Assembly (NCBI RefSeq): GCF_003336745.1
Contig: NZ_QGMX01000002.1
Span: forward strand, 1-64,000
Reading direction: 5' to 3'
From: Thermus caldifontis
GTDB lineage: Bacteria; Deinococcota; Deinococci; Deinococcales; Thermaceae
DNA length: 64,000 nt
The translations under genes were made by a program, and so were the position numbers. Positions 1 to 8,316 of the stretch are shown here, one piece after another. Numbering within the stretch: the stretch's first letter is position 1; the number at the start of each line of letters is the position of its first letter. The notes under the pieces were generated by a model, which was not told where the DNA came from, did no database searches, and saw only the letters and a list, made by a program, of their open reading frames with translations.

Positions 1-64
1 ATCCGCAGCCATGTCCTGCTGCAAATGGCTGGGGTGGAGCTTTAAGGTAGCAAACGAAGGTATT

Positions 65-1111
65 TCATAAGACCTCCCGTAGCCTTTTTGCCGTTTCCTC
101 GGGCAGGGCGTCCACCACAAACGTACCCGCTCCCAGCTCCGTGCCCGCCAGGAACTTGAGCTTGTCCTTGGCCCGTTTGGGCGGATAAAACTCCACGTGG
201 AAATGGAAGGTGCGCTCCTCCCCTAGGGGGGCTGCGTGGAAGACCATGACGTAGGGAAAGGCCTCCCCGAAAAGGGCGTCGTAGCGGGCCACCACCCGGC
301 CCAGAAGGCGGGCGAAGGCGGCCATCTCCCCCTGGGAAAAGGTCCAAAGCCCGGGGTGGCGCTCCAGGGGGGCCACCCAGACCTCATAGGGGTAACGGGC
401 AAAGGGGGGTACGAAGGCCAAGAACCCCTCTTCCCCATCCACCCGGTAGGGCTCGAGGTGGGGGAAAAGCTCCAGGAGCACGGGCCTTTCCCGGAAGGCC
501 TGGCTTTCTCGCTCCAGGATGGGAGGCACAAAGGGATAGGCGTAGATCTGCCCGTGGGGGTGGTGGAGGGTCACCCCCACCGCCTCCCCCCGGTTCTCAA
601 AGGGCATGACAAACCGGACCCCCTCGAGGGCATACAAAGCCCGGTACCGGTCCCGCCATACCCAAGCTAGAAGAAGCCTTTCTTCCTCCGTGAGGGTAGC
701 CAGGCTTCCCACATGGGCCTCGGTGTAGACCACCACCTCGCAGCGGCCCAAAGCCCTTCCCACGGGAACGGGAAGCCCTTCCGGGGGAGGGGCGGGGTTT
801 GGCACCAGGGAGGGAAAACGGTTCTCGAAGACCGCCACCTGGAAGTGGGGGAAGGGGATCTCCGTGGGAAAGCCCCCTTCCCGGCTGGGGCAAAGGGGGC
901 AGTGCTCCTTGGGGGGCAAAAAGGTGCGCTCCTGGCGGTGGGCGGCGTAGACCACCCATTCCTGCCGCAGGGGATGGTAGCGGAGGTGGGGGTTTGGGGA
1001 AAGGGGCTCCCTTAGCTCGGGGAGGGGGGGGGCCTCGAGGGGATGAAGCCCGTAAAGGACGAGCTCCCGCCCATCCACTTTGCGGTGGACACGCCTATAG
1101 TAGGGAAGCAT
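65..1111 (-). CDS. galT: Galactose-1-phosphate uridylyltransferase
   Basis: Predicted 348-residue enzyme of the Leloir pathway, transferring UMP from UDP-glucose to galactose-1-phosphate in the cytoplasm. The family active-site motif HPHGQ is at residues 184-188 (nucleophile H186), and CPLC at 71-74 is the usual metal-binding pair. The E. coli enzyme is also 348 residues. An upstream in-frame start exists, but the ATG at 1111 gives the family-typical N-terminus and overlaps the end of the alpha-galactosidase gene by 17 bp. It is the last gene of the sugar operon in this window and would process the galactose released by the GH36 enzyme. Its TGA overlaps an ATG (ATGA at 65-68) that opens only an 8-codon frame. 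Confidence 0.95.
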   Translation of the reverse strand: MLPYYRRVHRKVDGRELVLYGLHPLEAPPLPELREPLSPNPHLRYHPLRQEWVVYAAHRQERTFLPPKEHCPLCPSREGGFPTEIPFPHFQVAVFENRFPSLVPNPAPPPEGLPVPVGRALGRCEVVVYTEAHVGSLATLTEEERLLLAWVWRDRYRALYALEGVRFVMPFENRGEAVGVTLHHPHGQIYAYPFVPPILERESQAFRERPVLLELFPHLEPYRVDGEEGFLAFVPPFARYPYEVWVAPLERHPGLWTFSQGEMAAFARLLGRVVARYDALFGEAFPYVMVFHAAPLGEERTFHFHVEFYPPKRAKDKLKFLAGTELGAGTFVVDALPEETAKRLREVL

Positions 1112-2555
1112 AGTCCAAGACCTCCTCCCCCACCCGGAAACGGTAGGGGCCAAGCTGGTTTACCACCCGGTCCTGGCCCAAGAAGGCCAAAAGCCTTTGC
1201 CTCTCTTCCGGGGTAAGCCAGGAGGGGGGGTCGGAGGTGGCCTTGAAGCCGGTGATCTCCCCCATGGCCTCCTGGAGGCGCATCTCCTCTGGGGACAGCA
1301 AGGAGAAACGGCTCCGGAAGAAGGCCACATCCGGGTCCACCTGCACGTTTCCCCGAAGCCAAAGCCGGTGCAAGGTGGCGCGAAGGGCATTCCTCAGCCC
1401 GGGGCCCGTGGGGTCTTGGAGCCAGAAGGAGCGGTCCTCGTTGTCCCAGTAAGGAGCGGCATCCGGTCCCACCCGCAGGCCATCGGCAAGCCCCAAGGAG
1501 GCCAGGACGGGGGCCCCGCAGAAGAGAAGATAGGCGCCACCCGCTTCCTCCCGTACCCGCTCCATGGCCCTCCGGTAGCGCCCCTCCCCCTCGGCCCCCG
1601 GCAAGGCGGCAGCATAGAGAAAGTCTAGCTTAAGGTAGTCGTACCCCCACTCCCTGGCCTTCCGCACCAAGGAGGCCACATAGTCCAGGACCTCCTCGTT
1701 CCCCGAGTCCAGGGCGTAGAGGGGTTTCCCCCAGTTGAAGCCGGCGGGAATGGGCCTTCCTTCCCCATCCCTAAGCACCCACTCGGGGCGGGAATGCCCC
1801 AGGGGGCTGTCCTGGGTCAGCAAAAAGGGTGCGAGCCATAACCCAGCCCTAAGGCCCTTTTCCCGGATCCTATCCGCCAAAAAGGCCATCCCCCGGGGAA
1901 AACGGTCGTTTGGCTCCCAGTCCCCAAGGGCCCGTTGCCAGCCATCGTCGATCTGGAAGACCTCGAAGGGAAGCCCAGCCACCTCCTCCAGGGTGGAAAG
2001 GAGGGAGGCCTCGCTGATGCGGTTATAGAAGCTATACCAGGAGCACCAAACCTTGGGGGGCTTGCCGGAAAGGCGGCGGGGAAGGTACCGGGCATAAGCG
2101 GCAAACGCCTCTTCTTCCGGCCCAAAGGCCAAAAACCAGCGCCCTTCCCCCAAGGCATACCGCCCCAAAAGCACCTCCTGCCGCCCCAAAACCCTACCCC
2201 CCAGGTCCAAGGCCCCTAGGAGGAGAACCTGGCCACCCGGAAGGCGCAAGGCCCCAAGGCCGCTACCCCACCAGGCCCTCCCCCACTCCGCCACCTCCAG
2301 AAGAAAGGGATCGTCCGCCTGGGGGCGGCGCTCCTTGGGGAGAAGGGGCTTAGGGGCCTCCCCTAGGTCCACCCAGGCGGCCAGGCTCCAGCTTTGCCAC
2401 CCGTGGCGGAAAAACTGCGCCCCCCTATAGGGGGCAAAGGCCCGAACCTCCCTTCCCCTAAGGAGATACCCCCCGGAAACCGGTTCCGAGGAAGCTGCCA
2501 CCACCCCCACCTCGAGGCGGCTTCCCTGAAAGGCATCCCCGAATCCCAACCGCAT
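1095..2555 (-). CDS. galA: Alpha-galactosidase, glycoside hydrolase family 36
   Basis: A 486-residue enzyme predicted to remove terminal alpha-1,6-galactose from melibiose, raffinose or galactomannan oligosaccharides. The GH36 signatures are QIDDGW at 201-206, the nucleophile D311 in the motif YLKLDF, and the acid/base D365 in RVGPD. Length matches the roughly 480-residue thermostable AgaT-type enzymes of Thermus rather than the 700-residue GH36 enzymes. There is no signal peptide, so action is on imported sugars. The ATG at 2555 is preceded by AGGGAGG. It lies 12 bp after the transporter gene and overlaps galT, consistent with one transcript. Confidence 0.93.
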   Translation of the reverse strand: MRLGFGDAFQGSRLEVGVVAASSEPVSGGYLLRGREVRAFAPYRGAQFFRHGWQSWSLAAWVDLGEAPKPLLPKERRPQADDPFLLEVAEWGRAWWGSGLGALRLPGGQVLLLGALDLGGRVLGRQEVLLGRYALGEGRWFLAFGPEEEAFAAYARYLPRRLSGKPPKVWCSWYSFYNRISEASLLSTLEEVAGLPFEVFQIDDGWQRALGDWEPNDRFPRGMAFLADRIREKGLRAGLWLAPFLLTQDSPLGHSRPEWVLRDGEGRPIPAGFNWGKPLYALDSGNEEVLDYVASLVRKAREWGYDYLKLDFLYAAALPGAEGEGRYRRAMERVREEAGGAYLLFCGAPVLASLGLADGLRVGPDAAPYWDNEDRSFWLQDPTGPGLRNALRATLHRLWLRGNVQVDPDVAFFRSRFSLLSPEEMRLQEAMGEITGFKATSDPPSWLTPEERQRLLAFLGQDRVVNQLGPYRFRVGEEVLDYASLL

Positions 2556-2567
2556 ATCCCACCCTCC

Positions 2568-3857
2568 CTAAGGGCTTCCTGCCCCCGGCATTCTACCCCT
2601 GGTCCCGTACGGGAAGCGAAAGGCAAGGGCCAAGGCCAACAGCGTGGCCACCCAAGGAGGCACCGCCATGAGGAAGCGGAAGGCGGCCTCGGGGCGGGGG
2701 CCTGGCACCTCCCCGCTCACGTACCCGAAAAGGGGGGTGAGGAGGGCAAAGGAAAGGGCCTGCAGGGGCCCGGAAAGCCGGTTGATGAACCCGTAGACGC
2801 TATAGTAGACCCCTTCCCGCCTCCTTCCTGTCCTTTCGGCGTCCCGGTCAATGACCTCGGCCAGGAGGACGTCCCCCAGCACCAGCACCCCGCCAAACCC
2901 CACCCCGATGAGCACCCCTACGGGCAGAGCCTGTAGGAGGCCTCGAGGCCAGAGGAGGAGAAAGGCCCCCAGGGCTAAAAGGAGGATGGCGAGAAGCCAG
3001 GCCCCCTTGGGGCCCAGGGCCCCTGCCAGCCGGGCCCAGAGGAAAACGGAGGGTAGGGCCGCCAGGAGCACCGAGGCGAAGAGCAGGGACGTAGCCTCGG
3101 GCCCCAGGCCCAGAGCGTACTTGGCGTAAAAGGGCATGGCCGCTCCCAAAAGCCCCACGGCAAAGAGGAGAAAAAGGGCAGCCAGGGAGTAGAGCCAAAA
3201 GGCCCGGTTCCCCAGGGTGTAGCGGAAGGCGGGGATCAGGGGAAGGGGCTCGGCCAGCTGGGCCTTCGGGTCTTCCCGGACCGCCAGGAGGAAGAGGAGG
3301 ACCAAGCCCCCCCCGATGGCTCCGTAGAGGAGGGCCATGCCGGAAAAGCCTAGGGCGGTGTAGACCAGGGGGGTCAGGGCGATGCTCACCGCCAGGCCCA
3401 GGAAGTAGAATCCCTGGCGCCAGGCGTTGGCCCGGGCCCGCTCCTCCTGGCCCCTAAACAGCTCGGGGAAGAGGGCGGCGTGGTTCACCCAGGTGAGGGC
3501 GGCGAAGGTTTCAAAGAAGAGAATCGCTCCCAAGCAGTACCAGAAGAGGGCAGGGCCCTGAAGGAAGGGGCCGGGGACGTTGAAGGTGAGGTAGAAGGCC
3601 AAAAGCAATGGGGGAAGCCCCAGGAAAAGCCAGGGCCGCCTGCGGCCCCAAGGGGTCCTGGTGCGGTCGGAGAGGTAGCCGAAGAGGGGATCGTTCACCG
3701 CATCCCACACGGAAAAGACCAGGCGGGCCAGGGCAAAGGCGCTGGCGGCTAGGCCCACGTGGTCCAGGTAGTAGAAGGCCAAATAGGTGCCAAAGGTCTG
3801 GCCCGGCAGGGTAAACCCCAAGGCACCCAGGGCGTAGGCGATCCGGGTTGGGATCAC
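2568..3857 (-). CDS. GPH-family sugar:cation symporter (MFS type)
   Basis: A 429-residue polytopic membrane protein with about 12 hydrophobic segments. The loop after the second helix carries GYLSDRTRTPWGRRRP, the signature of the glycoside-pentoside-hexuronide:cation symporter family (melibiose carrier type). It probably imports an oligosaccharide handled by the flanking hydrolases; the substrate cannot be read from sequence. The start is GTG and overlaps the upstream GH2 stop as GTGA, indicating translational coupling. A related transporter of the same family is encoded at 10051-11304. Confidence 0.88.
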   Translation of the reverse strand: MIPTRIAYALGALGFTLPGQTFGTYLAFYYLDHVGLAASAFALARLVFSVWDAVNDPLFGYLSDRTRTPWGRRRPWLFLGLPPLLLAFYLTFNVPGPFLQGPALFWYCLGAILFFETFAALTWVNHAALFPELFRGQEERARANAWRQGFYFLGLAVSIALTPLVYTALGFSGMALLYGAIGGGLVLLFLLAVREDPKAQLAEPLPLIPAFRYTLGNRAFWLYSLAALFLLFAVGLLGAAMPFYAKYALGLGPEATSLLFASVLLAALPSVFLWARLAGALGPKGAWLLAILLLALGAFLLLWPRGLLQALPVGVLIGVGFGGVLVLGDVLLAEVIDRDAERTGRRREGVYYSVYGFINRLSGPLQALSFALLTPLFGYVSGEVPGPRPEAAFRFLMAVPPWVATLLALALAFRFPYGTRGRMPGAGSP

Positions 3858-5902
3858 CAGGCCACCCCCAGGGGCAGGAGGGGTTCCAGGTACTCCACCT
3901 CGAGGACCTGCCGCGACCAGAGCCTCTCCCCCTCATAGGCCTCCCCCACCAGCCGGTAAGCCCCGGGAGGGAGTTTGGCCAAAGACTCCTGTAGGGGAAG
4001 GAAGCGGGCCTGGACCTCGAGGGGGCTTTCCCAAAGCTCCCCTAGGCTGAAAAACCGCCGGGCCTCCCCGGGAGCCAGGGCCACCTCCTCCTCGTAAAGG
4101 GGAAGGTCTTGCGGGCCTTCCAGGAAAAGGCGGACCCGAAGGCTTAAGGGCCTTTCCAGGTCGCTTACGAGCCAGGCCTCCTGCAAGGGAGGCCCCCCCA
4201 CCTCCACCCTCTTCCGGTAGGGGACAAAGGAGAGGAGGACCGGGCTGCTGGCCTCCTTTAAGGCGAAAAAGCCCTTCTTTGGCACCCGCTCCACGTCCAA
4301 AACCGCCCAGGTGATCCCCTCCCAGGGCTCCACGAACATGAACTGGAAGTAGCCCACCACCCTACCTTTGCCCCGGCGGTAGGCGTGGATGGCGAAGGCC
4401 AAAAGCTCTGCCTGGTAGGCCTGGGAGTTTTCCACAAACGCCTCCAAGGACTCCCCCACCTCCACCCCTGCCACGCGGAAGGTCTCGTGGGGCTGGAAGT
4501 TATGGTAGGCCCAGACCTCCCAGTTGGGGGGCCAGGCGGCCTCCCCCAGAACCCGGCGCAAAAGCTCCGCCCGGGGCAGGGCCTGGGCCCCAAACTCGGA
4601 AGGGAGGGGGGCCCCGGGAAGGGCCAGGAAGTCCCGCATATGCCCCCAGTACCAGCCGGGGTAGGGGTGCTCGCGGAAGTCGGAGGCCTCCTTTACCGGG
4701 CGGGTGGGGTCAGCAGCCCTAAGGGCAGCAGCAAGCAGGGGGCCCAGGGCGTGGCGGTTGTGGGTGGGCTCGTTCTGGGCGCACCAGAGGTAAAGGGAGG
4801 GATGGGCCCCCAGGACCTCCACCATGGCCTGGGCCTGGCGCAAGGCCTCCTGGGCGAAGGCCTCGTCCGCCGCATAGCCCCACTGCAAGGGGAAGTCCTG
4901 CCAGACCAACACCCCTTCCCGGTCGCAGGCCCGGTAGAAGGCGGGGTGGGTCACGTGGGCGTGGACCCGCACCGCATTCAGGTTGGCCTCCTTGAGGAGG
5001 GCCACGTCCTTTTGGGCCGTGGCCTCGGTGTAACCGGCAAGCCACTGGGTGGGGATGATGTTGGTGCCCCTCAGGAAAAGCCGCTTCCCATTGAGGAGAA
5101 GCCAGCCCTCCCCATCCAGCTCCACGGTGCGGAAGCCCAAGGGCACGCTGAGGCTGGCCCCTAAAAGTTCCGCCTCGAGGCGGAAAAGATGGGGAAACCC
5201 CCGCTCCCACACCTCCCAGAGGGGCATCTCGGGCAGGTCCCAGACCACCTCTTGCCAACCCCGCCCCGCACTTCCTTCCAAACCCACCCTCTTCTCCCAG
5301 GCTTCCCCGGAAAAGTTCTCGGGATGGATCCCCAGACGCACCTCCTCGCGGAAGGGCCTTAGGGCATCCAAAAGGAGGCGCACCCATAGCCGCCACCCCC
5401 CCGTCCGGGGAAGGAGGCGGTGGCTGAGGCCCAAAAGGGCCACCTCCTCCCGCATCCAGACCTCTACCCCGCCCCAAAGGCCCCCCGTCCCCCGCTCCTG
5501 GCCCCTTTCCGTGGTTCCCCCAGGACGGCAGTCGTGCTGGTCCAAGACCCCCTTGATCTGCCGCTTGAACCGGGGCCAGACCCCTAGGGGTTCCCTGGGG
5601 GCGGAAACCCGAAGGAGAAGCTCCCTACCCGGAGGAAGCTCCACCAACCAGGGAAAGAAGTACCCCTCGTGCCGGCCCAGGTGAACGCCCTCCACCCAGG
5701 CCTCCTGGTAGTAATCCCCGAAGGAACGGAGGAAGCGCCTAGGGCCTCCTTCCGGCAACGCCAGGCGGTACCAGCCCACCTCCGCCTCCAGGCCCTCGAG
5801 GGTCCACTGGTGGGGAAGCGCCACCTCCCGCCAACCGCTTTGGGGGAGCAAAGCGGGCGTTTCCGCCCCATGGGCCAAAAACCACGCCTTTTCCAGCCTC
5901 AT
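3854..5902 (-). CDS. Glycoside hydrolase family 2, beta-mannosidase-like
   Basis: A 682-residue GH2 protein with an N-terminal jelly-roll sugar-binding domain, an immunoglobulin-like middle domain and a TIM-barrel catalytic domain from about residue 270. The acid/base glutamate is E378 in CAQNEP and the nucleophile is E436 in LPSEFG. The sequence VWQDF in the barrel resembles bacterial beta-mannosidases more than LacZ, so a role on beta-mannosides is likely but not certain; beta-galactosidase or beta-glucuronidase activity is possible. No signal peptide is seen. Its ATG overlaps the GH31 stop as ATGA, and its own stop overlaps the next transporter start. Confidence 0.8.
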   Translation of the reverse strand: MRLEKAWFLAHGAETPALLPQSGWREVALPHQWTLEGLEAEVGWYRLALPEGGPRRFLRSFGDYYQEAWVEGVHLGRHEGYFFPWLVELPPGRELLLRVSAPREPLGVWPRFKRQIKGVLDQHDCRPGGTTERGQERGTGGLWGGVEVWMREEVALLGLSHRLLPRTGGWRLWVRLLLDALRPFREEVRLGIHPENFSGEAWEKRVGLEGSAGRGWQEVVWDLPEMPLWEVWERGFPHLFRLEAELLGASLSVPLGFRTVELDGEGWLLLNGKRLFLRGTNIIPTQWLAGYTEATAQKDVALLKEANLNAVRVHAHVTHPAFYRACDREGVLVWQDFPLQWGYAADEAFAQEALRQAQAMVEVLGAHPSLYLWCAQNEPTHNRHALGPLLAAALRAADPTRPVKEASDFREHPYPGWYWGHMRDFLALPGAPLPSEFGAQALPRAELLRRVLGEAAWPPNWEVWAYHNFQPHETFRVAGVEVGESLEAFVENSQAYQAELLAFAIHAYRRGKGRVVGYFQFMFVEPWEGITWAVLDVERVPKKGFFALKEASSPVLLSFVPYRKRVEVGGPPLQEAWLVSDLERPLSLRVRLFLEGPQDLPLYEEEVALAPGEARRFFSLGELWESPLEVQARFLPLQESLAKLPPGAYRLVGEAYEGERLWSRQVLEVEYLEPLLPLGVAW

Positions 5903-8304
5903 CCTGCCACCTCCAAAAAGGCCTCTTGGAAGGGGGGAAGACGCGCCCCCTCTTCCCCAGCCGGGTATGCCTTCCCTCCCACCCAGGCCCTAAGAAGCCT
6001 CCCGCCGAAAAGCCTCAGGCCCACCCCCTCCCAGGGCCAGGGGTACTCCCCCTGGCTTTCCCACAGGAGGCGGTAGCCGCCCACCGCCGGCAACAGGCGG
6101 AACCCGTCCAGCCTATAAGGCCCCTCCCCATCCCCCTCGTCCCAGTAAAGGCTGCCTTCCCCTCCGCCCTCCCCCGGGTAAAGGTGCAGGACAAGCCCCC
6201 CTTCCTCCAAGAGGGGCAGGATGGACCCGGCCCGCACCAAGAGGGGGATCCGCTCCAGGGGAGCGGGAAGCCGCACCCTGGCGGGGCCCTCCAAGGCCCC
6301 ATCCTCCTGCCAGGGGTACCAGCGGCCCGGGGGCAAAGGCACCTCCTTGACCCGGGCGCCCTCCTCCAGGACCGGGGCCACCAACAGGCCCTTCCCCAAG
6401 AGGAAGACTTCGTCAAGACCAGCCCCCTCGGCCTGAGCGGTGGGGGTTCCTCCTTGCAGGAAGAGGGGCCTCAGGAGGGGAAGCCCCTTTTGGCTTGCCT
6501 CATAGGCCAGGGTGTACAGGTAGGGCAGAAGCCTTTCCCTAAGCCACATGGCCCAGCGCACCCCCGCCAAGACCTCCTCCCCCAAGCGCCAAGGCTCCCG
6601 GCGCTTCGTCCAGCGAGCCGAGTGGAGGCGGAAAAAGGGGGTGAAGGCGGCCATCTGGAACCAGCGCAGGTAAAGCTCTGGGGAAGGGTCCCCGCTAAAC
6701 CCCCCGATGTCCGAGCCCACGAAGTACACCCCGGAAAGGGAAAGGCCAAGAAGGGCCCACAAGGTGGTCCTGAGGCCCTCCCAGGTGCTCTCCACATCCG
6801 CGGTCCAGGCCCAGGCGTAACGCTGGATGCCGGCAAACCCGGCCCGGGTGAGGAGGAAAGGCCGGCGATGAGGGGCGTGTTTCCAGAATCCCTCAAAGCT
6901 GGCCCGGGCCATGAGGAGGCCGTAGAGGTTGTGGGCCAGGAGGTGGTCGCCCCCTTGGCCCTCGAGGCCATGGCGCACGCTCCTGGGAAAGGTGGGCTCC
7001 CCCCAGGCGGCGAAGAGGGCGGGCTCGTTCATGTCCAGCCAGAAGCCGGAGATCCCCATGTCCAAAAACCCCTTAAGCTTTTCCCCCCACCAGGCCCGGC
7101 CCCTGGGGTCGGTGAAGTCGGGGAAGGCGGCAAGCCCAGGCCAGACGGGCCCCAGGAAAACCTCCCCCGAGGGCAGGCGGCAAAACACCCCTTCCCTTAG
7201 GCCTTCCCCATAAAGGGCAAAGCCCTTCTCCGCCTTCACCCCGGGGTCCAGGATCACGACGGTGCGCACCCCCCGCTCCCCGAAGGCCCGCACCATGCCG
7301 GAAAGGTCGGGAAAGCGCCCCTCGTCCACGGTGAAGACCCGGTAGCCCCGCATGTAATCGATGTCCAGGTGCACCGCCCTTAGGGGAAGGCCCCGCTTTA
7401 GGAAACCTTCCACCACCTCCTCCACCTCCTCCCTCCTCCTGAGCCCCCAGCGGGCATAGTGGAAGCCCAAGGCCCAGCGGGGCGGCAGGGGCGGAAGGCC
7501 GGTAAGGCCCAGGTACCGGGCCAAGGCCTCCTCCAGGGGCCCTGGAATCAGGTAGTAGAGGAAGGGACCACCCCAAAAACCCACCAGGGCCTCCTCCCCC
7601 CGCAGGTCCGCAAACCCGTCCGCAGGGTTCTCGTAAAAGGCCAGGTACCCCCCCTCGGGTAGGAGGGAAAGCCAAAGGGGCACGGAAAGGTAAAGGGGGT
7701 CCTCCCCGGGGCCGTAGCTTCCCCCCGGGTCCCGGTTCCAGAAGCGGAAGACCTCGCCCCGGCGGTCCAAGGGAAACGCCCTTTCCCCTAGGCCCATAAC
7801 CCTTTCCCCTGGGGCCAGGCGCACCCGGTGCCGCCAGGCCCTCCCCGAACGCTCGGGGTAGGCCTCCCGCCTGAGGAGTCTTCCCGCCCCATCCCAAAGG
7901 GTTAACCCCTCCTCCCCCACCCCCAGGGCCAGGCGAGGGGTCTTAAGGAGATGGCCCCCCTCCCGGCGCTCGGGCTCAAAGGGGAAGGCCTCCCCTTCCC
8001 CCGCCGCCAGGGCGTAAGGGGGCAGGGCCTCGCCGGGGGACCAGGTAAGGCGAAGGAGGTCCTCCCCTAGGAAAACCGCCTCCAGCTCCACTTCTGGGAA
8101 GCGCACCCTCACCCCGCCGGGGATGGCCTTTAGGCCCAAAGGCTTCCCCACCCCCTGCCAGGGAGGCAAGGGGGCTTTGGGCTCCAGCCGGTCCCGCTTT
8201 CTGGCGTACTGGATGGCCAGAAAGAGAACGCCCGGGCCCAAAAGGGCCGCCATCTGGGCTGCGCTCCAAAGCTTTTTCAGCAAGCCCTTTCCACCTGCCT
8301 CCAT
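5899..8304 (-). CDS. Alpha-glucosidase/alpha-xylosidase-type GH31
   Basis: An 801-residue family 31 glycosidase. The nucleophile is D424 in WLDMNEP and the acid/base is D532 in the GSDIGGF motif. Their 108-residue spacing fits alpha-glucosidases of the family. Unusually, residues about 13-35 form a hydrophobic stretch (centred on AALLGPGVLFLAI) followed by RKR, which looks like a membrane anchor or a remnant of one before the beta-sandwich domain. The ATG at 8304 is preceded by AAGGGGAAGG and has a 4-bp overlap with the downstream GH2 gene. The exact alpha-linked substrate is unknown. Confidence 0.88.
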   Translation of the reverse strand: MEAGGKGLLKKLWSAAQMAALLGPGVLFLAIQYARKRDRLEPKAPLPPWQGVGKPLGLKAIPGGVRVRFPEVELEAVFLGEDLLRLTWSPGEALPPYALAAGEGEAFPFEPERREGGHLLKTPRLALGVGEEGLTLWDGAGRLLRREAYPERSGRAWRHRVRLAPGERVMGLGERAFPLDRRGEVFRFWNRDPGGSYGPGEDPLYLSVPLWLSLLPEGGYLAFYENPADGFADLRGEEALVGFWGGPFLYYLIPGPLEEALARYLGLTGLPPLPPRWALGFHYARWGLRRREEVEEVVEGFLKRGLPLRAVHLDIDYMRGYRVFTVDEGRFPDLSGMVRAFGERGVRTVVILDPGVKAEKGFALYGEGLREGVFCRLPSGEVFLGPVWPGLAAFPDFTDPRGRAWWGEKLKGFLDMGISGFWLDMNEPALFAAWGEPTFPRSVRHGLEGQGGDHLLAHNLYGLLMARASFEGFWKHAPHRRPFLLTRAGFAGIQRYAWAWTADVESTWEGLRTTLWALLGLSLSGVYFVGSDIGGFSGDPSPELYLRWFQMAAFTPFFRLHSARWTKRREPWRLGEEVLAGVRWAMWLRERLLPYLYTLAYEASQKGLPLLRPLFLQGGTPTAQAEGAGLDEVFLLGKGLLVAPVLEEGARVKEVPLPPGRWYPWQEDGALEGPARVRLPAPLERIPLLVRAGSILPLLEEGGLVLHLYPGEGGGEGSLYWDEGDGEGPYRLDGFRLLPAVGGYRLLWESQGEYPWPWEGVGLRLFGGRLLRAWVGGKAYPAGEEGARLPPFQEAFLEVAG

Positions 8305-8316
8305 ACCTTCCCCTTC

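Noticed and set aside
41..68. ATGA overlap after galT suggesting a coupled next gene
   Set aside because: The frame closes after eight codons; any downstream gene (for example galK) must start outside the window.
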